A stretch of DNA of 64,000 bases from Limnohabitans sp. TEGF004 (GTDB taxonomy: Bacteria > Pseudomonadota > Gammaproteobacteria > Burkholderiales > Burkholderiaceae_C). The notes under the pieces were generated by a model. The model was not told the DNA's origin and made no database searches. It saw only the letters and a list, made by a program, of their open reading frames with translations. The stretch is taken from contig NZ_AP027057.1 in the NCBI RefSeq assembly GCF_027924965.1, positions 62,001 to 126,000 on the forward strand. Reading direction: 5' to 3'. The position numbers and the translations under genes were made by a program. Each line of letters starts with the position of its first letter. Position 1 is the first letter of the stretch. Of this stretch, positions 52,437 through 61,011 are shown one piece after another.

Positions 52437-52456
52437 TCAGTAGCCGGACTAGCACC

Positions 52457-53368
52457 ATGCAAAGCAACAAGAAATCATCTGCCCATTTCGCCATCGATTG
52501 GGAAGGACTACCCAAAGATCACCCCGCACACCGTCAACGCGGCGCGGCATTTCTTCTGGTGGTGACGATGCTTCTTGGCGCAATGCTGGTGCTGGCGGGC
52601 TCATTTCGTGCTCGCGTTGTACATCAGGCACAAGTGACTTTTGAGCAAGACCAACGTCAGTACCTTGACACAGTTATCAAAAATTCTCACAACTGGTATC
52701 AACGCGTGGCTTTGTCCATCGAGCTCACAGGTGACACACCAACAGAAGCCGATTTGCTTCAGCAAATTGCCCCGGAGCGCAAGTTTGGTGTTAGAGCTGC
52801 CATCAGCTCTCGACTTGGATTGCCATGCTCACCAACGGCAAGCTTTGGGAGCTGCGTGCCATACCGCGTGATTGCCGTTTGGTTGCCGCCAATCAGCTCC
52901 GCAGATACCACGACCTTCAATCAAGCGAACGGGACCCTCACGCCTGACCCAGCTGTTGCCGCTGCTGGAACAACTCGAATTTTCGATACCAAGCTTTATC
53001 AACAAGGCCTGATGGTCCAGATTAGCGAGCTTCTTAAAACAACTGCTTTCCGATTGCAGAACTTTGCTCGCGCACAACAAAGCGTCATTGGCTCCCCATC
53101 ATTTGATAACTACTTCAGGTCCAGCGACTGTGGTCGCGCTATATCTGGCCACTTTCCATGTGTTGATACATATCAACCAATCACAAGCACAACGATTCCA
53201 TCAATGCTTGGCATGCCCAACAGCGACTTTCAGACTCCTTGGGGCGACGTCGTTCAGATTAGCAATCTTTTGGACAGCAATAACTCGTCAATGCCATTCA
53301 GCTTGTCAATTAAAGCCTCATCACCATGGGGCCAAACGGTCTCGTACCAAGTTCAACAAACCGACTAA
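52457..53368 (+). CDS. Pilin-like membrane-anchored protein (PilX-like)
   Basis: This 303-residue protein has a basic leader, then HRQRGAAFLLVVTMLLGAMLVLAGSF, a hydrophobic helix that follows R-G as in PilX/GspK-type minor pilins. The usual Phe and Glu5 are replaced (AAFLLVV). The large exported part has two Cys pairs (LPCSPTASFGSCVP and SDCGRAISGHFPC). It may be a minor pilin or initiation subunit that plugs the pilus tip, as GspK does, but identity is inferred. It lies 20 bases after the prepilin and 17 bases before the PilT-like gene. Confidence 0.6.
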   Translation: MQSNKKSSAHFAIDWEGLPKDHPAHRQRGAAFLLVVTMLLGAMLVLAGSFRARVVHQAQVTFEQDQRQYLDTVIKNSHNWYQRVALSIELTGDTPTEADLLQQIAPERKFGVRAAISSRLGLPCSPTASFGSCVPYRVIAVWLPPISSADTTTFNQANGTLTPDPAVAAAGTTRIFDTKLYQQGLMVQISELLKTTAFRLQNFARAQQSVIGSPSFDNYFRSSDCGRAISGHFPCVDTYQPITSTTIPSMLGMPNSDFQTPWGDVVQISNLLDSNNSSMPFSLSIKASSPWGQTVSYQVQQTD

Positions 53369-53385
53369 CCACGCAAAGAATCAAC

Positions 53386-54477
53386 ATGAATGATCAAGAA
53401 GACACCCGCAGTTTTTTGGAAGTTCTCACGGAGTTATTGACTGACGAAGCGATCAGCGACGTTCACTTGCAAATCGACCACCCAATTTGGGTTCGTAGCG
53501 GTGGAGAGATGCAGATTGTGCGGAACTCCTACGTGTCTTCTGTGGATTTAAACAATTGGTTGCAGTCTCGTTACAAAGATGCGTCACCAGTTACCCGGGT
53601 GTTAGAACTTGGTGGCCAAGACGACTTTGCATTAAATTTGGGGAATTTTCGAATTCGTGCCCATGCATGGACGTCTCAAGGTCAGCTCAACGTCGCAGTA
53701 CGTCGACTCTCAAACGACATCCCTCCACTGTCAACTCTGGGATTGCCAGCATCGGTTCAGCGGCTCATAGAAGCCCCCCAAGGGCTGGTTTTGGTCACTG
53801 GCCCCACAGGTAGCGGCAAATCAACAACCTTGGCCAGCATGATTGATTGGCTCAATGCGAATACGCAAAGCCACATCATCACCCTCGAAGACCCCATCGA
53901 ATATGTCCATAAAGACCGTGCTTCACGCATGCGTCAACGCCAAGTTGGTGAAGCTGGAGATTGCGCTGATTTTGCGGCCGGGGTGATTGGAGCAATGCGA
54001 GAAGACCCCGACGTTATTTTGATTGGTGAAATGCGCGACGTCGAAACAGTTGAGGCGGCATTGAACGCAGCTCAAACCGGACACTTGGTGTTAGCAACGC
54101 TCCACACAAATTCAGCAACAGAAACGATCAATCGAATTTTGGCGTTCTTCACCGAAAGTGACCGTGAACTGGCTCGGTCTGTCCTTGCCTCCGTTTTGCG
54201 GGGGGTTGTATCTCAGCGGTTAGTGAGAACCAAAGAAGGCAAGCGAGTCTTGGCACTTGAAATACTCATGGCCACGCAAGCAATTCGCGTCCACATCACA
54301 GGCGGACGAAATAATTTACTCACTCAAGAGATGAGTAGCGGCGCGATTGATGGTCAGCTCACCCTCAATCAAAGCCTGATAAAGCTGTTAAACGAAAAAA
54401 TTGTCGACCAAGAAACTGCGCTCATGGCATCCAATGACCGTCCAGCCCTTGAACGCCTTTTGGGAGTTGCCGCATGA
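53386..54477 (+). CDS. PilT-like retraction ATPase
   Basis: This 363-residue ATPase of the PilT branch reads DEAISDVHLQI, FRIRAHAWTSQG (N-terminal domain), LVLVTGPTGSGKSTTLASMIDW (Walker A, about 139), the Asp box TLEDPIEYVH, Walker B PDVILIGEMRDVETVEAAL, and the His box TGHLVLATLHTNSATET. The C-terminal part has LEILMATQAIRVHITGGRNNLL, the PilT tail that normally reads A-I-R-N-L-I-R. PilT proteins pull pili back. IncI-type pilus operons, by contrast, use the name pilT for a lytic transglycosylase and have a single pilus ATPase. This gene thus adds a second motor. Confidence 0.85.
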   Translation: MNDQEDTRSFLEVLTELLTDEAISDVHLQIDHPIWVRSGGEMQIVRNSYVSSVDLNNWLQSRYKDASPVTRVLELGGQDDFALNLGNFRIRAHAWTSQGQLNVAVRRLSNDIPPLSTLGLPASVQRLIEAPQGLVLVTGPTGSGKSTTLASMIDWLNANTQSHIITLEDPIEYVHKDRASRMRQRQVGEAGDCADFAAGVIGAMREDPDVILIGEMRDVETVEAALNAAQTGHLVLATLHTNSATETINRILAFFTESDRELARSVLASVLRGVVSQRLVRTKEGKRVLALEILMATQAIRVHITGGRNNLLTQEMSSGAIDGQLTLNQSLIKLLNEKIVDQETALMASNDRPALERLLGVAA

Positions 54478-55478
54478 CAACGAAGCGCGAAGAAATCTCA
54501 AAACACGCTTCACGCATGAAAAAACAGCGGGGATTTACCTTGCTGGAGATGATGTTTGCCATGGGCTTGGCCAGCATCATGATTGTCTTGATTTCGAACG
54601 CTACTGGCCCCGGCATTACTTTCTTCTCTCGCGTAGAGACAGACAGTCGCCTCAAAGACCTGCGAATGGCGCTCACGGCCGCATATAACGACAACGCAAC
54701 CACGGTTGATGCCGTGTCATCGGCTGTCTTTACAACACCCGCTGGAACGCTTGCTCAACTAACACCAACAGTCAATAACTTATGTGTCGGCGGTCCAACT
54801 ACGTTTACCGCCATCGGCCGCTACCTAGCGACAAGTGCATCAGACATTTGGCATGACGGATTTGGGCGCAGCTTCTGCGTCTACATCACTCCAATGCAAA
54901 GCATCACCGTCAATTCAATCACATTCAACTATCACTCTGTGGCCGTCGTTTCAGCTGGAGTAGATGGAGCGATTGATGCAACCACCTCACTTTCGTCTGT
55001 TGGCGTTTTGACACTTGGTGGTGATGACAAGGGAATTTTGATTGATGGCCGAGCCCTGATGCAAGACAAGGTCTCACAGTCGCTCGCGGTCGTGAATCGT
55101 TCAGCCGACGCGTATCAAACTTACTTCAACACTCGCTACTTAGCAAATACCACCCGTGACATTTCAATTGATTATTTTGCGAAGTCGGATCGTGGCGGCA
55201 ATGCATCGAGCAGTTGGGATGTAAACGGCTCAATGCCTAACAGCGGCGGCGCTGCTGTAAGCATGGCCGCAATCGGCGCACACACCGTGCTTGGTTTAAC
55301 TGCCTCAGATGTAACCGACGCATTTGGACAAATCTTATTGATTGACAACAGTTCTGACGCAGTTCGCAATCCGCAGAACTCAACTGCCGCACTTCAAACA
55401 CCTGGCTACACAGCTCGAATTTCCACCGCCCTGCCGGGTGGCCAAACGCTTTCTCGCACCGTTGTCGGCGCGTATTAA
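54474..55478 (+). CDS. Second prepilin, PilV-like
   Basis: This 334-residue pilin-like protein has the cleavage motif R-G/F-T-L-L-E (after a 19-residue leader) and helix MMFAMGLASIMIVLISNA. The globular part has two Cys (NNLCVG, RSFCVYI). Its C-terminal segment DVTDAFGQILLIDNSSDAVRNPQNS, then TPGYTARISTALPGGQTL, is repetitive and beta-rich. The longer C-terminus than the main pilin suits a minor or tip adhesin (PilV role). No shufflon-type repeats or recombinase gene follow. Overlaps the PilT-like gene by four bases. Confidence 0.7.
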   Translation: MTTKREEISKHASRMKKQRGFTLLEMMFAMGLASIMIVLISNATGPGITFFSRVETDSRLKDLRMALTAAYNDNATTVDAVSSAVFTTPAGTLAQLTPTVNNLCVGGPTTFTAIGRYLATSASDIWHDGFGRSFCVYITPMQSITVNSITFNYHSVAVVSAGVDGAIDATTSLSSVGVLTLGGDDKGILIDGRALMQDKVSQSLAVVNRSADAYQTYFNTRYLANTTRDISIDYFAKSDRGGNASSSWDVNGSMPNSGGAAVSMAAIGAHTVLGLTASDVTDAFGQILLIDNSSDAVRNPQNSTAALQTPGYTARISTALPGGQTLSRTVVGAY

Positions 55479-55498
55479 TTATCACCAAAGGAGTTTCC

Positions 55499-56383
55499 AT
55501 GAAAAACCGCAAACCTAAATTGACCACAATCGCAGCCCTAACCGCTTTGCTCGTTGCAGTTTTTGCACCGCTGTCAGCGAGTGCTCAGCTGGCAACGAAA
55601 CCCTCAGAAACTTCGAGCGCTGGGGCAGGGCGAGGCTTTTTGAATCCTTCACGCGATACAGCGCCCACCCAAACTGAAGAAAAAGCACCCGTTGCAGCAG
55701 CCACACAAGCACCGGAAAAGTCCCCCAACTTGCCAGTCGTTGCACAGCCACCAAAACTTCCCACGGTCGCAGCAATTCCAAGCTCTAAAACCCCCATCGA
55801 CACTGATTCGGCAATCAACCCATTGACAGGGAAATCATTTTCTGAGGAACGTCTGACGCGTTTGCTCAATGCCAACAAACTGGTGACAGATATTGCACGC
55901 CAGCAAGTTGCACAGGCTCAGCTCCAAACAGAACTGGAATTGACTGGCGACCGTCGCCAAGCCGAAGCCGCAAAGATTCGAAGCGAAGTTATCAACGTAA
56001 TTCCAAAGTCACAAGTTTCCGTAAAAGACTCTCTCAAGGCGGGTGAAGAGTTCATTGCTGGCCCCGGCAAACGTATGGCAGGGAGTGACATGCCACGCGT
56101 TTTACCTAAAGGTGCGATGCCATTTTCTTTGGCGACGCTTGGCACGCCACAAGGCACCAGCGGCAGCATTCGAATCGGCAATGAATCAATTCCAGCTCAA
56201 AGCAACTACGCAGGCAATGAAGCTCGTGTGACCTACGTCGACGCGCAAGTTGCAGGCGCTCGCAACAGTGGTGGCACGGCCGGATTCCCCGCACTTCCTA
56301 CGTTGTCCCCCAGCCCCACAGGTATGAGCACCAATTCAGGCTCATTCCCGTCAGGCTTCATTCCTAGCCCAATGCAACGTTAA
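55499..56383 (+). CDS. Exported protein of unknown function, 294 aa
   Basis: This protein has a signal peptide (ends near SASAQ), then a low-complexity Pro/Ala/Thr-rich section and a middle helical part (RLTRLLNANKLVTDIARQQVAQAQLQTELELTGDRRQAEAAKI) predicted as a coiled coil. A Gly/Ser/Pro-rich tail with ARVTYVDAQVAGAR follows. It has no Cys and no recognised domain. It sits directly after the second prepilin and reads like a periplasmic assembly or spacer protein of the pilus, perhaps a functional analogue of PilP. This is inference from position. Confidence 0.6.
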   Translation: MKNRKPKLTTIAALTALLVAVFAPLSASAQLATKPSETSSAGAGRGFLNPSRDTAPTQTEEKAPVAAATQAPEKSPNLPVVAQPPKLPTVAAIPSSKTPIDTDSAINPLTGKSFSEERLTRLLNANKLVTDIARQQVAQAQLQTELELTGDRRQAEAAKIRSEVINVIPKSQVSVKDSLKAGEEFIAGPGKRMAGSDMPRVLPKGAMPFSLATLGTPQGTSGSIRIGNESIPAQSNYAGNEARVTYVDAQVAGARNSGGTAGFPALPTLSPSPTGMSTNSGSFPSGFIPSPMQR

Positions 56384-56415
56384 TGCGGCAAATAACCTGA
56401 ATAGACGAGGCCTCG

Positions 56416-57933
56416 ATGTCAAGTAATGTTTTTATTAAACACGCCAAACGTGCTGCGCAAGTTTCTGGACTAGCGCTGTTAATCGGTCATAGCGCCACGC
56501 ACGCTGCGGGGCCTACGTCCGCTATTGGGAAAAAAAACCGGACAGCGGCTTCTGTGATTGAAACGATTCCACTGAATGCAACCAATGCCACGTTTACGCT
56601 TTTTAGTGGCGCCGTCGGCTACAGCGGGCGCGGGTTACAAATTCAGCCAGATAACAACACTTATGGGGCGACATCCATAGCTAGCGTCCCAATCATGCCT
56701 TATTCAAACGGAACCAAAACCAAGGATGAAATTGTTACCCAAGCCACCAATTTCTTGTTGCCGTTTGCAACTGATGTAGGCGATTCGTTGAAAGCATGGA
56801 TAGCCACCAACAACTACAAAGCAGGCTCATTTGTCTACGAGCAGGAGCTTATTCCAAGCGGCGTTAATCGAGTAATGAAACTGGTTTGGCAACTTTCCGT
56901 GGCAGATGGCGGCCGCATCATGTATGGCGCTCCGCGAGTTATCGACGGAGATCCAACGTATGTCTACATTACCTACACCCCGAAGGCAGTAGCAGCTGGC
57001 CTTCCATCTAATTGGGCATTTGCAGACGCCGGAATTTTGAAATGGCAGTTACGCAAGCGTGATGGGACACCGCAAACTGACTGGACAAACATCAACACAA
57101 ACGGTGCTTACGATGAACCAACGGCTGACGGCTCGGACCCAAACTTTGGCGCTAATTGTTTAGCAGATAAGCGGCTTAGTCCAACTTGTCCAACAGGCCA
57201 TACCGATGCACACACGCTCATATCCGCGACGAGTAGTAATGGAGCGATCATTGACTACACCCGCAAATTACAACCTCAGTACACAGCCGCGTCAGATGGA
57301 TCTCAACAACCAAACATGGCCATCTCTTTCGATACGCGAGCGCTTCACCATAACAACAGCTGCACCAATGGAACAATTCGTACAGCTGGTCGTTACGGAC
57401 TAACTCTGACAAATACTTTTGACAGGTTTGTTTTTGACGACACGCTAACTCCGCCAAACATTGTCAAGAGAACCACCACAAATTCGTTCTCGCCTACACA
57501 AGGCTTTGACTACACGCAGACAACAGCACTTTCAATAAGCCAAATTCAGCCGCTGGTCATTAATCCGTTTGACCCCACAGGTCCCTTGGTATCAACATCT
57601 GTCGTACCTGGTGTTCAATACACCGCGCCTATATATGAAGATGGTGATACAGGGGAAAAAAGAGAATTCATAAACTACAACGGTGAATACCGTGTCTGCA
57701 CATCTTCAGACCCTTGGATTCCGAATTTATATGCACACGGAGTTGGGTTTATTCATTGGGGCAGGACGTCTACGGTGCAGCAATGCGGCAGCCACTTTTG
57801 GTGGGGAACAGATTACTCTTTTGGTATCGACAGAGCGACAGGCCAAGGCTGGACAGTTCATTGGTACTACGGAAAACAAACACTTCAAACACCCGTCACC
57901 GTCCAAAGAGAAACGCTTCCTTGTCCGCAATAA
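56416..57933 (+). CDS. Exported protein of unknown function, 505 aa
   Basis: This large exported protein (signal peptide ends near THAAG) is rich in Asn, Thr and aromatic residues and beta-strand prone. Cys residues are clustered: ANCLADKRLSPTC, NSCTNG, YRVCTSS, QQCGSHF and a terminal PCPQ. The last section (VGFIHWGRTSTVQQCGSHFWWGTDYSFGID, then WTVHWYYGKQ) is very Trp/Tyr-rich and may be a sugar- or surface-binding module. No family is recognised. It is co-oriented with the pilus genes, 32 bases after the preceding gene. A tip adhesin or mating-pair protein is conceivable. Confidence 0.6.
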   Translation: MSSNVFIKHAKRAAQVSGLALLIGHSATHAAGPTSAIGKKNRTAASVIETIPLNATNATFTLFSGAVGYSGRGLQIQPDNNTYGATSIASVPIMPYSNGTKTKDEIVTQATNFLLPFATDVGDSLKAWIATNNYKAGSFVYEQELIPSGVNRVMKLVWQLSVADGGRIMYGAPRVIDGDPTYVYITYTPKAVAAGLPSNWAFADAGILKWQLRKRDGTPQTDWTNINTNGAYDEPTADGSDPNFGANCLADKRLSPTCPTGHTDAHTLISATSSNGAIIDYTRKLQPQYTAASDGSQQPNMAISFDTRALHHNNSCTNGTIRTAGRYGLTLTNTFDRFVFDDTLTPPNIVKRTTTNSFSPTQGFDYTQTTALSISQIQPLVINPFDPTGPLVSTSVVPGVQYTAPIYEDGDTGEKREFINYNGEYRVCTSSDPWIPNLYAHGVGFIHWGRTSTVQQCGSHFWWGTDYSFGIDRATGQGWTVHWYYGKQTLQTPVTVQRETLPCPQ

Positions 57934-57942
57934 AGGTAACTT

Positions 57943-59595
57943 ATGAATAAAGAACTGAAACGATTCATAGCTTCTGCAATGTCAGTTGTGATGCTCACAA
58001 CCAGCCTCATCATTCCAACGGGACAGGCCTTTGCACGAGCTGACCCTTCGGTATATCAGTCCAGTGCCACCATTGGTCAATTTAAGCCAGATAGCACCTG
58101 CATTGCTCAAGGTGGCACGGCAGGGTGCGGGTATTACGAACGATTTGGCGACTTGGAAGGCGCTGGCCTGACTCGCGTAACCGTGCCCCGTGACAACTGG
58201 CGATTGATCGCTCAAATCTCAGGTACTGGACGAACTGATAGTGGCAATTTCATGATCCAAGGTGAGGGCTGGATCACTTACGGTGTTGAGGGGGTAGGGC
58301 GACTTGGCCTAGAACCTAACCAAGTGGCCATGATCTTGAATCGCGACGAGAACGGCAACCCACCTTGGGTCGTGGCGCGGTATTTTCCAGAGCAAGCGAA
58401 GCTCAAGATTGACGTTTTCAAAATCACCCGCGACGCGGCAGGAAGGCAGCAAGTGTGGGTGTCTAACTTCACGCCTCACCATGGTGAGCATTGGCGTGCT
58501 TCTCGTCGCTATATCACAGAAGCGGAACGCACCAACGTGGTCAAAGCAGGCTACAACCCGTTTGAAAAATTTAGGGGCTACGACAGCGACCCGATGTTTC
58601 ATAACATTTCGTGGGGTGCGGCCCAAGTCGCCCTTAGTCATGCGATGCAGTACCACGATTCTGTTTTTGCCTTGTACTCAGAAACAAAGAATAGATTTAC
58701 CCAAACCACCAGCACGAGCGGAAACTTTCTGCGAAAAACAGTTACGACGTACACGACTGGCTATGCGACACCACAGTTCTATTTGGCGATGCCTTTGAAT
58801 ATGAGCCCTGCGCGCAACAACATCAACCCCGCAGCATTTGGATTGATTTGTGTGACTGGTGCCACTACTTGCGATGACGAGGCCCACGTAGTTGCCGCAA
58901 TGATTGCCCTAGAGCCTCTTGATGGTGGAAACATCCCAAAAATTGAACAACAGCTTTACTACAACGTGTCCAGCTCAAGCAGCTGGACAACTCTTGCTTT
59001 TGCGCTGGTTACGGCAGCGCTCACATACGGGGCCGTTGGAATGTATGCAGCAGCTACCGCACCAGGTGCTGCAGGAGCCACAGCGGGCTCACTTGCGGTT
59101 GATGCTGCGGCCGCTGACATTGCGGTAGGTCAAACAGCTATCAATAGCGGACTCATATATGCAGGTGGTACTCAGATAACGCAAGGCGGCTCTCTAGTAT
59201 CTCCGCAACAGGGGTGGATGGGTAATGTTGGTTGGGCCCCTTCAGGCGTTGGGAACGGCTCGTCCACCGGCGCCTCATGTAACAACCAGCACTGTGCGGG
59301 TTTGTATGCAGCAATCCAGCAACGCCACGTAAACACCGATGTTTTGGATGCGTCTAGCAGTGGGAATTTGCAAGCTACGAATCAAATGATCCAAGGCAAC
59401 TGCGACCCTACGTGGACGACGGCAGCGTGCCGCGCAGCAGGTCTAAATCCGGGAGCAGCACTGCATCGACCAGACAGCTACATTGAGGCCAAAACCGTCT
59501 ATGCAATGAAAATGCGCGAGCGTGATTGTAAAACTCAAGGTCTTACAGGCAAGGAGTTAAGGCAATGCATTGCACCTCCAATCCGCCAACCATGA
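57943..59595 (+). CDS. Exported protein of unknown function, 550 aa, with hydrophobic C-terminal region
   Basis: This protein has a signal peptide (ends near AFARA), a mature domain of about 330 residues (RDNWRLIAQISGTGRTDSGNFMIQGEGWITYGVEG, then PPWVVARYFPEQ), and a long hydrophobic Ala/Gly-rich stretch at about 345-410 that could insert in a membrane. The C-terminal tail has several Cys and the motif MRERDCKTQGLTGKELRQC. The domain order, exported globular part plus membrane-active region plus Cys tail, is unusual. No family is recognised. It is the last gene of the operon and is followed by a terminator. Confidence 0.6.
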   Translation: MNKELKRFIASAMSVVMLTTSLIIPTGQAFARADPSVYQSSATIGQFKPDSTCIAQGGTAGCGYYERFGDLEGAGLTRVTVPRDNWRLIAQISGTGRTDSGNFMIQGEGWITYGVEGVGRLGLEPNQVAMILNRDENGNPPWVVARYFPEQAKLKIDVFKITRDAAGRQQVWVSNFTPHHGEHWRASRRYITEAERTNVVKAGYNPFEKFRGYDSDPMFHNISWGAAQVALSHAMQYHDSVFALYSETKNRFTQTTSTSGNFLRKTVTTYTTGYATPQFYLAMPLNMSPARNNINPAAFGLICVTGATTCDDEAHVVAAMIALEPLDGGNIPKIEQQLYYNVSSSSSWTTLAFALVTAALTYGAVGMYAAATAPGAAGATAGSLAVDAAAADIAVGQTAINSGLIYAGGTQITQGGSLVSPQQGWMGNVGWAPSGVGNGSSTGASCNNQHCAGLYAAIQQRHVNTDVLDASSSGNLQATNQMIQGNCDPTWTTAACRAAGLNPGAALHRPDSYIEAKTVYAMKMRERDCKTQGLTGKELRQCIAPPIRQP

Positions 59596-59597
59596 GA

Positions 59598-59619
59598 AAA
59601 GCCCGCTTGTGCGGGCTTT
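59598..59619. terminator. Bidirectional rho-independent terminator
   Basis: AAAGCCCGC-TTGT-GCGGGCTTT is a perfect 9-bp stem with a 4-base loop, flanked by A and T residues. It begins 2 bases after the end of the plus-strand operon and lies 8 bases before the end of the convergent minus-strand operon, so it can stop transcription from both sides. Confidence 0.85.
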
Positions 59620-59627
59620 CAAATCAA

Positions 59628-60239
59628 TCAGTTAGAGCGTAAATAATCGCTATACGCCGTTTTATACGACCACCCGTTACATTCAACGCCACCTTGACGA
59701 TCAGTTGCATAAAATGCAGCGGCAGGAAGAACAAGCGCACCAGCGACAAAACCACCAACAACCTTTCCTGCAGTAGTCAACTTGTCATCAGCCAAGTCAT
59801 TACCACTTCCCATCCACTTGCAAGTTTCAGTTTCTTCATAAGCAGCAACATCGACAAAACGAAAGCCTACTTCTTTAGACGTATCTAAGCGAACAATAGA
59901 CCCGATTTTCAAAGTCATAGTTGAAGGCACAATCTCCATATTGTTGAACAGCGCCTTGTTTTTGAGAGTGGTGACACGCACCCAATTTACTTCATTCAAA
60001 CGGCCGCAAATTTTTGACCTGATTTCTTTAATACGCTCTGTGCCATCTGTTTTTTCGCAATCGCTTTTTCCTTCAATACCAGGAATTACTTTATCAACTT
60101 GGGCATAAACCACCCCCGCTTTTTGCTGATCGCGCAAGAAGACATCTTTGCTGCTTTGCGACGTAGCACAGCCACTCACAAAAGCAGTGCTGACCACGGC
60201 AAGGAGTAAGAATGATTTGTTCAAAGTGTTTGTGTACAT
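59628..60239 (-). CDS. Lipoprotein of unknown function, 203 aa
   Basis: This outer- or inner-membrane lipoprotein (lipobox VSGCATS) has an N-terminal part ending near SKICGRLNEVNWVRV and a small beta-rich domain (VPSTMTLKIGSIVRLDTSKEVGFRFVDVAAYEE). It contains Cys at SDCEK, KICGR, ETCKW and VECNG, and a hydrophobic C-terminal segment (VVGGFVAGALVLPAAAFYA). It is the last gene of the minus-strand group. No family is recognised; a role in surface exclusion or envelope fitting of the transfer apparatus would suit its location but is unproven. Confidence 0.6.
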   Translation of the reverse strand: MYTNTLNKSFLLLAVVSTAFVSGCATSQSSKDVFLRDQQKAGVVYAQVDKVIPGIEGKSDCEKTDGTERIKEIRSKICGRLNEVNWVRVTTLKNKALFNNMEIVPSTMTLKIGSIVRLDTSKEVGFRFVDVAAYEETETCKWMGSGNDLADDKLTTAGKVVGGFVAGALVLPAAAFYATDRQGGVECNGWSYKTAYSDYLRSN

Positions 60240-60327
60240 AGAATACCTCCATCTATAAAACGCATGGAGCCTTGAAAAGTTGACTACCGATTTGGATTAC
60301 CAACAGAAAAGTTAATTGATTCAATGC

Positions 60328-60591
60328 TCATTTATCAAATGCACTTTTTGAACCTCTGAGAATGCGTCTGCTGTCACATTGTTGCCATTTGTCTTTGATG
60401 CCGCAGCCAACACTATTCATCTTTTCCTGAAAGGTGCGTGCTTGGTCGCAACGCTCAGATGCTAGGTCGACATACGCCTTCTTCTCTAGAGAAAGAAGCT
60501 CTTTGCAATCAGGGATGGGGCCATCCAAGGGATCTTTTGGAGAGCATGCGGTAATCAATAACAAAAGCAGGGAGATTTGAATAATTTTCAT
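60328..60591 (-). CDS. Small lipoprotein, 87 aa
   Basis: This protein has a short signal peptide with lipobox LLITACSPK and a mature part of about 70 residues with four Cys (PDCKE, ERCDQ, VGCGI, QQCDS), probably disulphide-bonded helices. Small Cys-containing lipoproteins of this size next to transfer genes can be entry-exclusion or VirB7-like factors. It resembles neither family clearly. Spacing to the next minus-strand gene is 41 bases. Confidence 0.55.
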   Translation of the reverse strand: MKIIQISLLLLLITACSPKDPLDGPIPDCKELLSLEKKAYVDLASERCDQARTFQEKMNSVGCGIKDKWQQCDSRRILRGSKSAFDK

Positions 60592-60632
60592 GGTTAGACC
60601 TTAAAAATCTTTGTGGATGAAAAAGCATTAGC

Positions 60633-60917
60633 TTAATGTCGACGTCTAAAAACTACCCGGTTTCCAAAGACTTCACCAAGTTTGTAAGACAAATATGCAA
60701 AGATAAACAGTCCTATCAAAGGAGCGAGAAAAATTGACCATCCTTGGAAAATTCGACTAAGCCAGGTGCTGACAAATAAACTAACTGCAAAAGCAGCGAA
60801 ATACCACTTTTTTGAAGCCCCGTACTCCAATACGGCGTGACATCCCCGACAAACGCTTGCTCGCCAAGGAACATGCGTAAAACAAAAGGGGCAAACTGAT
60901 GTTTTTGATTCTTCCAT
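60633..60917 (-). CDS. Small zinc-ribbon membrane protein
   Basis: This 94-residue protein starts with a four-Cys zinc ribbon (CPFCFTHVPWRASVCRGC), followed by two membrane helices (FAAFAVSLFVSTWLSRIF and IFLAPLIGLFIFAYLSYKL) and a basic tail. The ATG at 60917 is favoured over a TTG at 60923. The zinc finger would be cytoplasmic. Its function is unknown; the gene lies in the convergent stb-trbM group. Confidence 0.6.
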   Translation of the reverse strand: MEESKTSVCPFCFTHVPWRASVCRGCHAVLEYGASKKWYFAAFAVSLFVSTWLSRIFQGWSIFLAPLIGLFIFAYLSYKLGEVFGNRVVFRRRH

Positions 60918-61011
60918 TTTCAATTCCCGTCAAAAAATTCAATAAAAAGTTTCATCCTCGACAATTCCAATCAACTATTCAAGGACTCTTGGTCAAACGA
61001 ACCTATCCTTT

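Noticed and set aside
54474..59595. PilV shufflon with inverted repeats
   Set aside because: No recombinase gene and no repeated inverted segments were found after the second prepilin.
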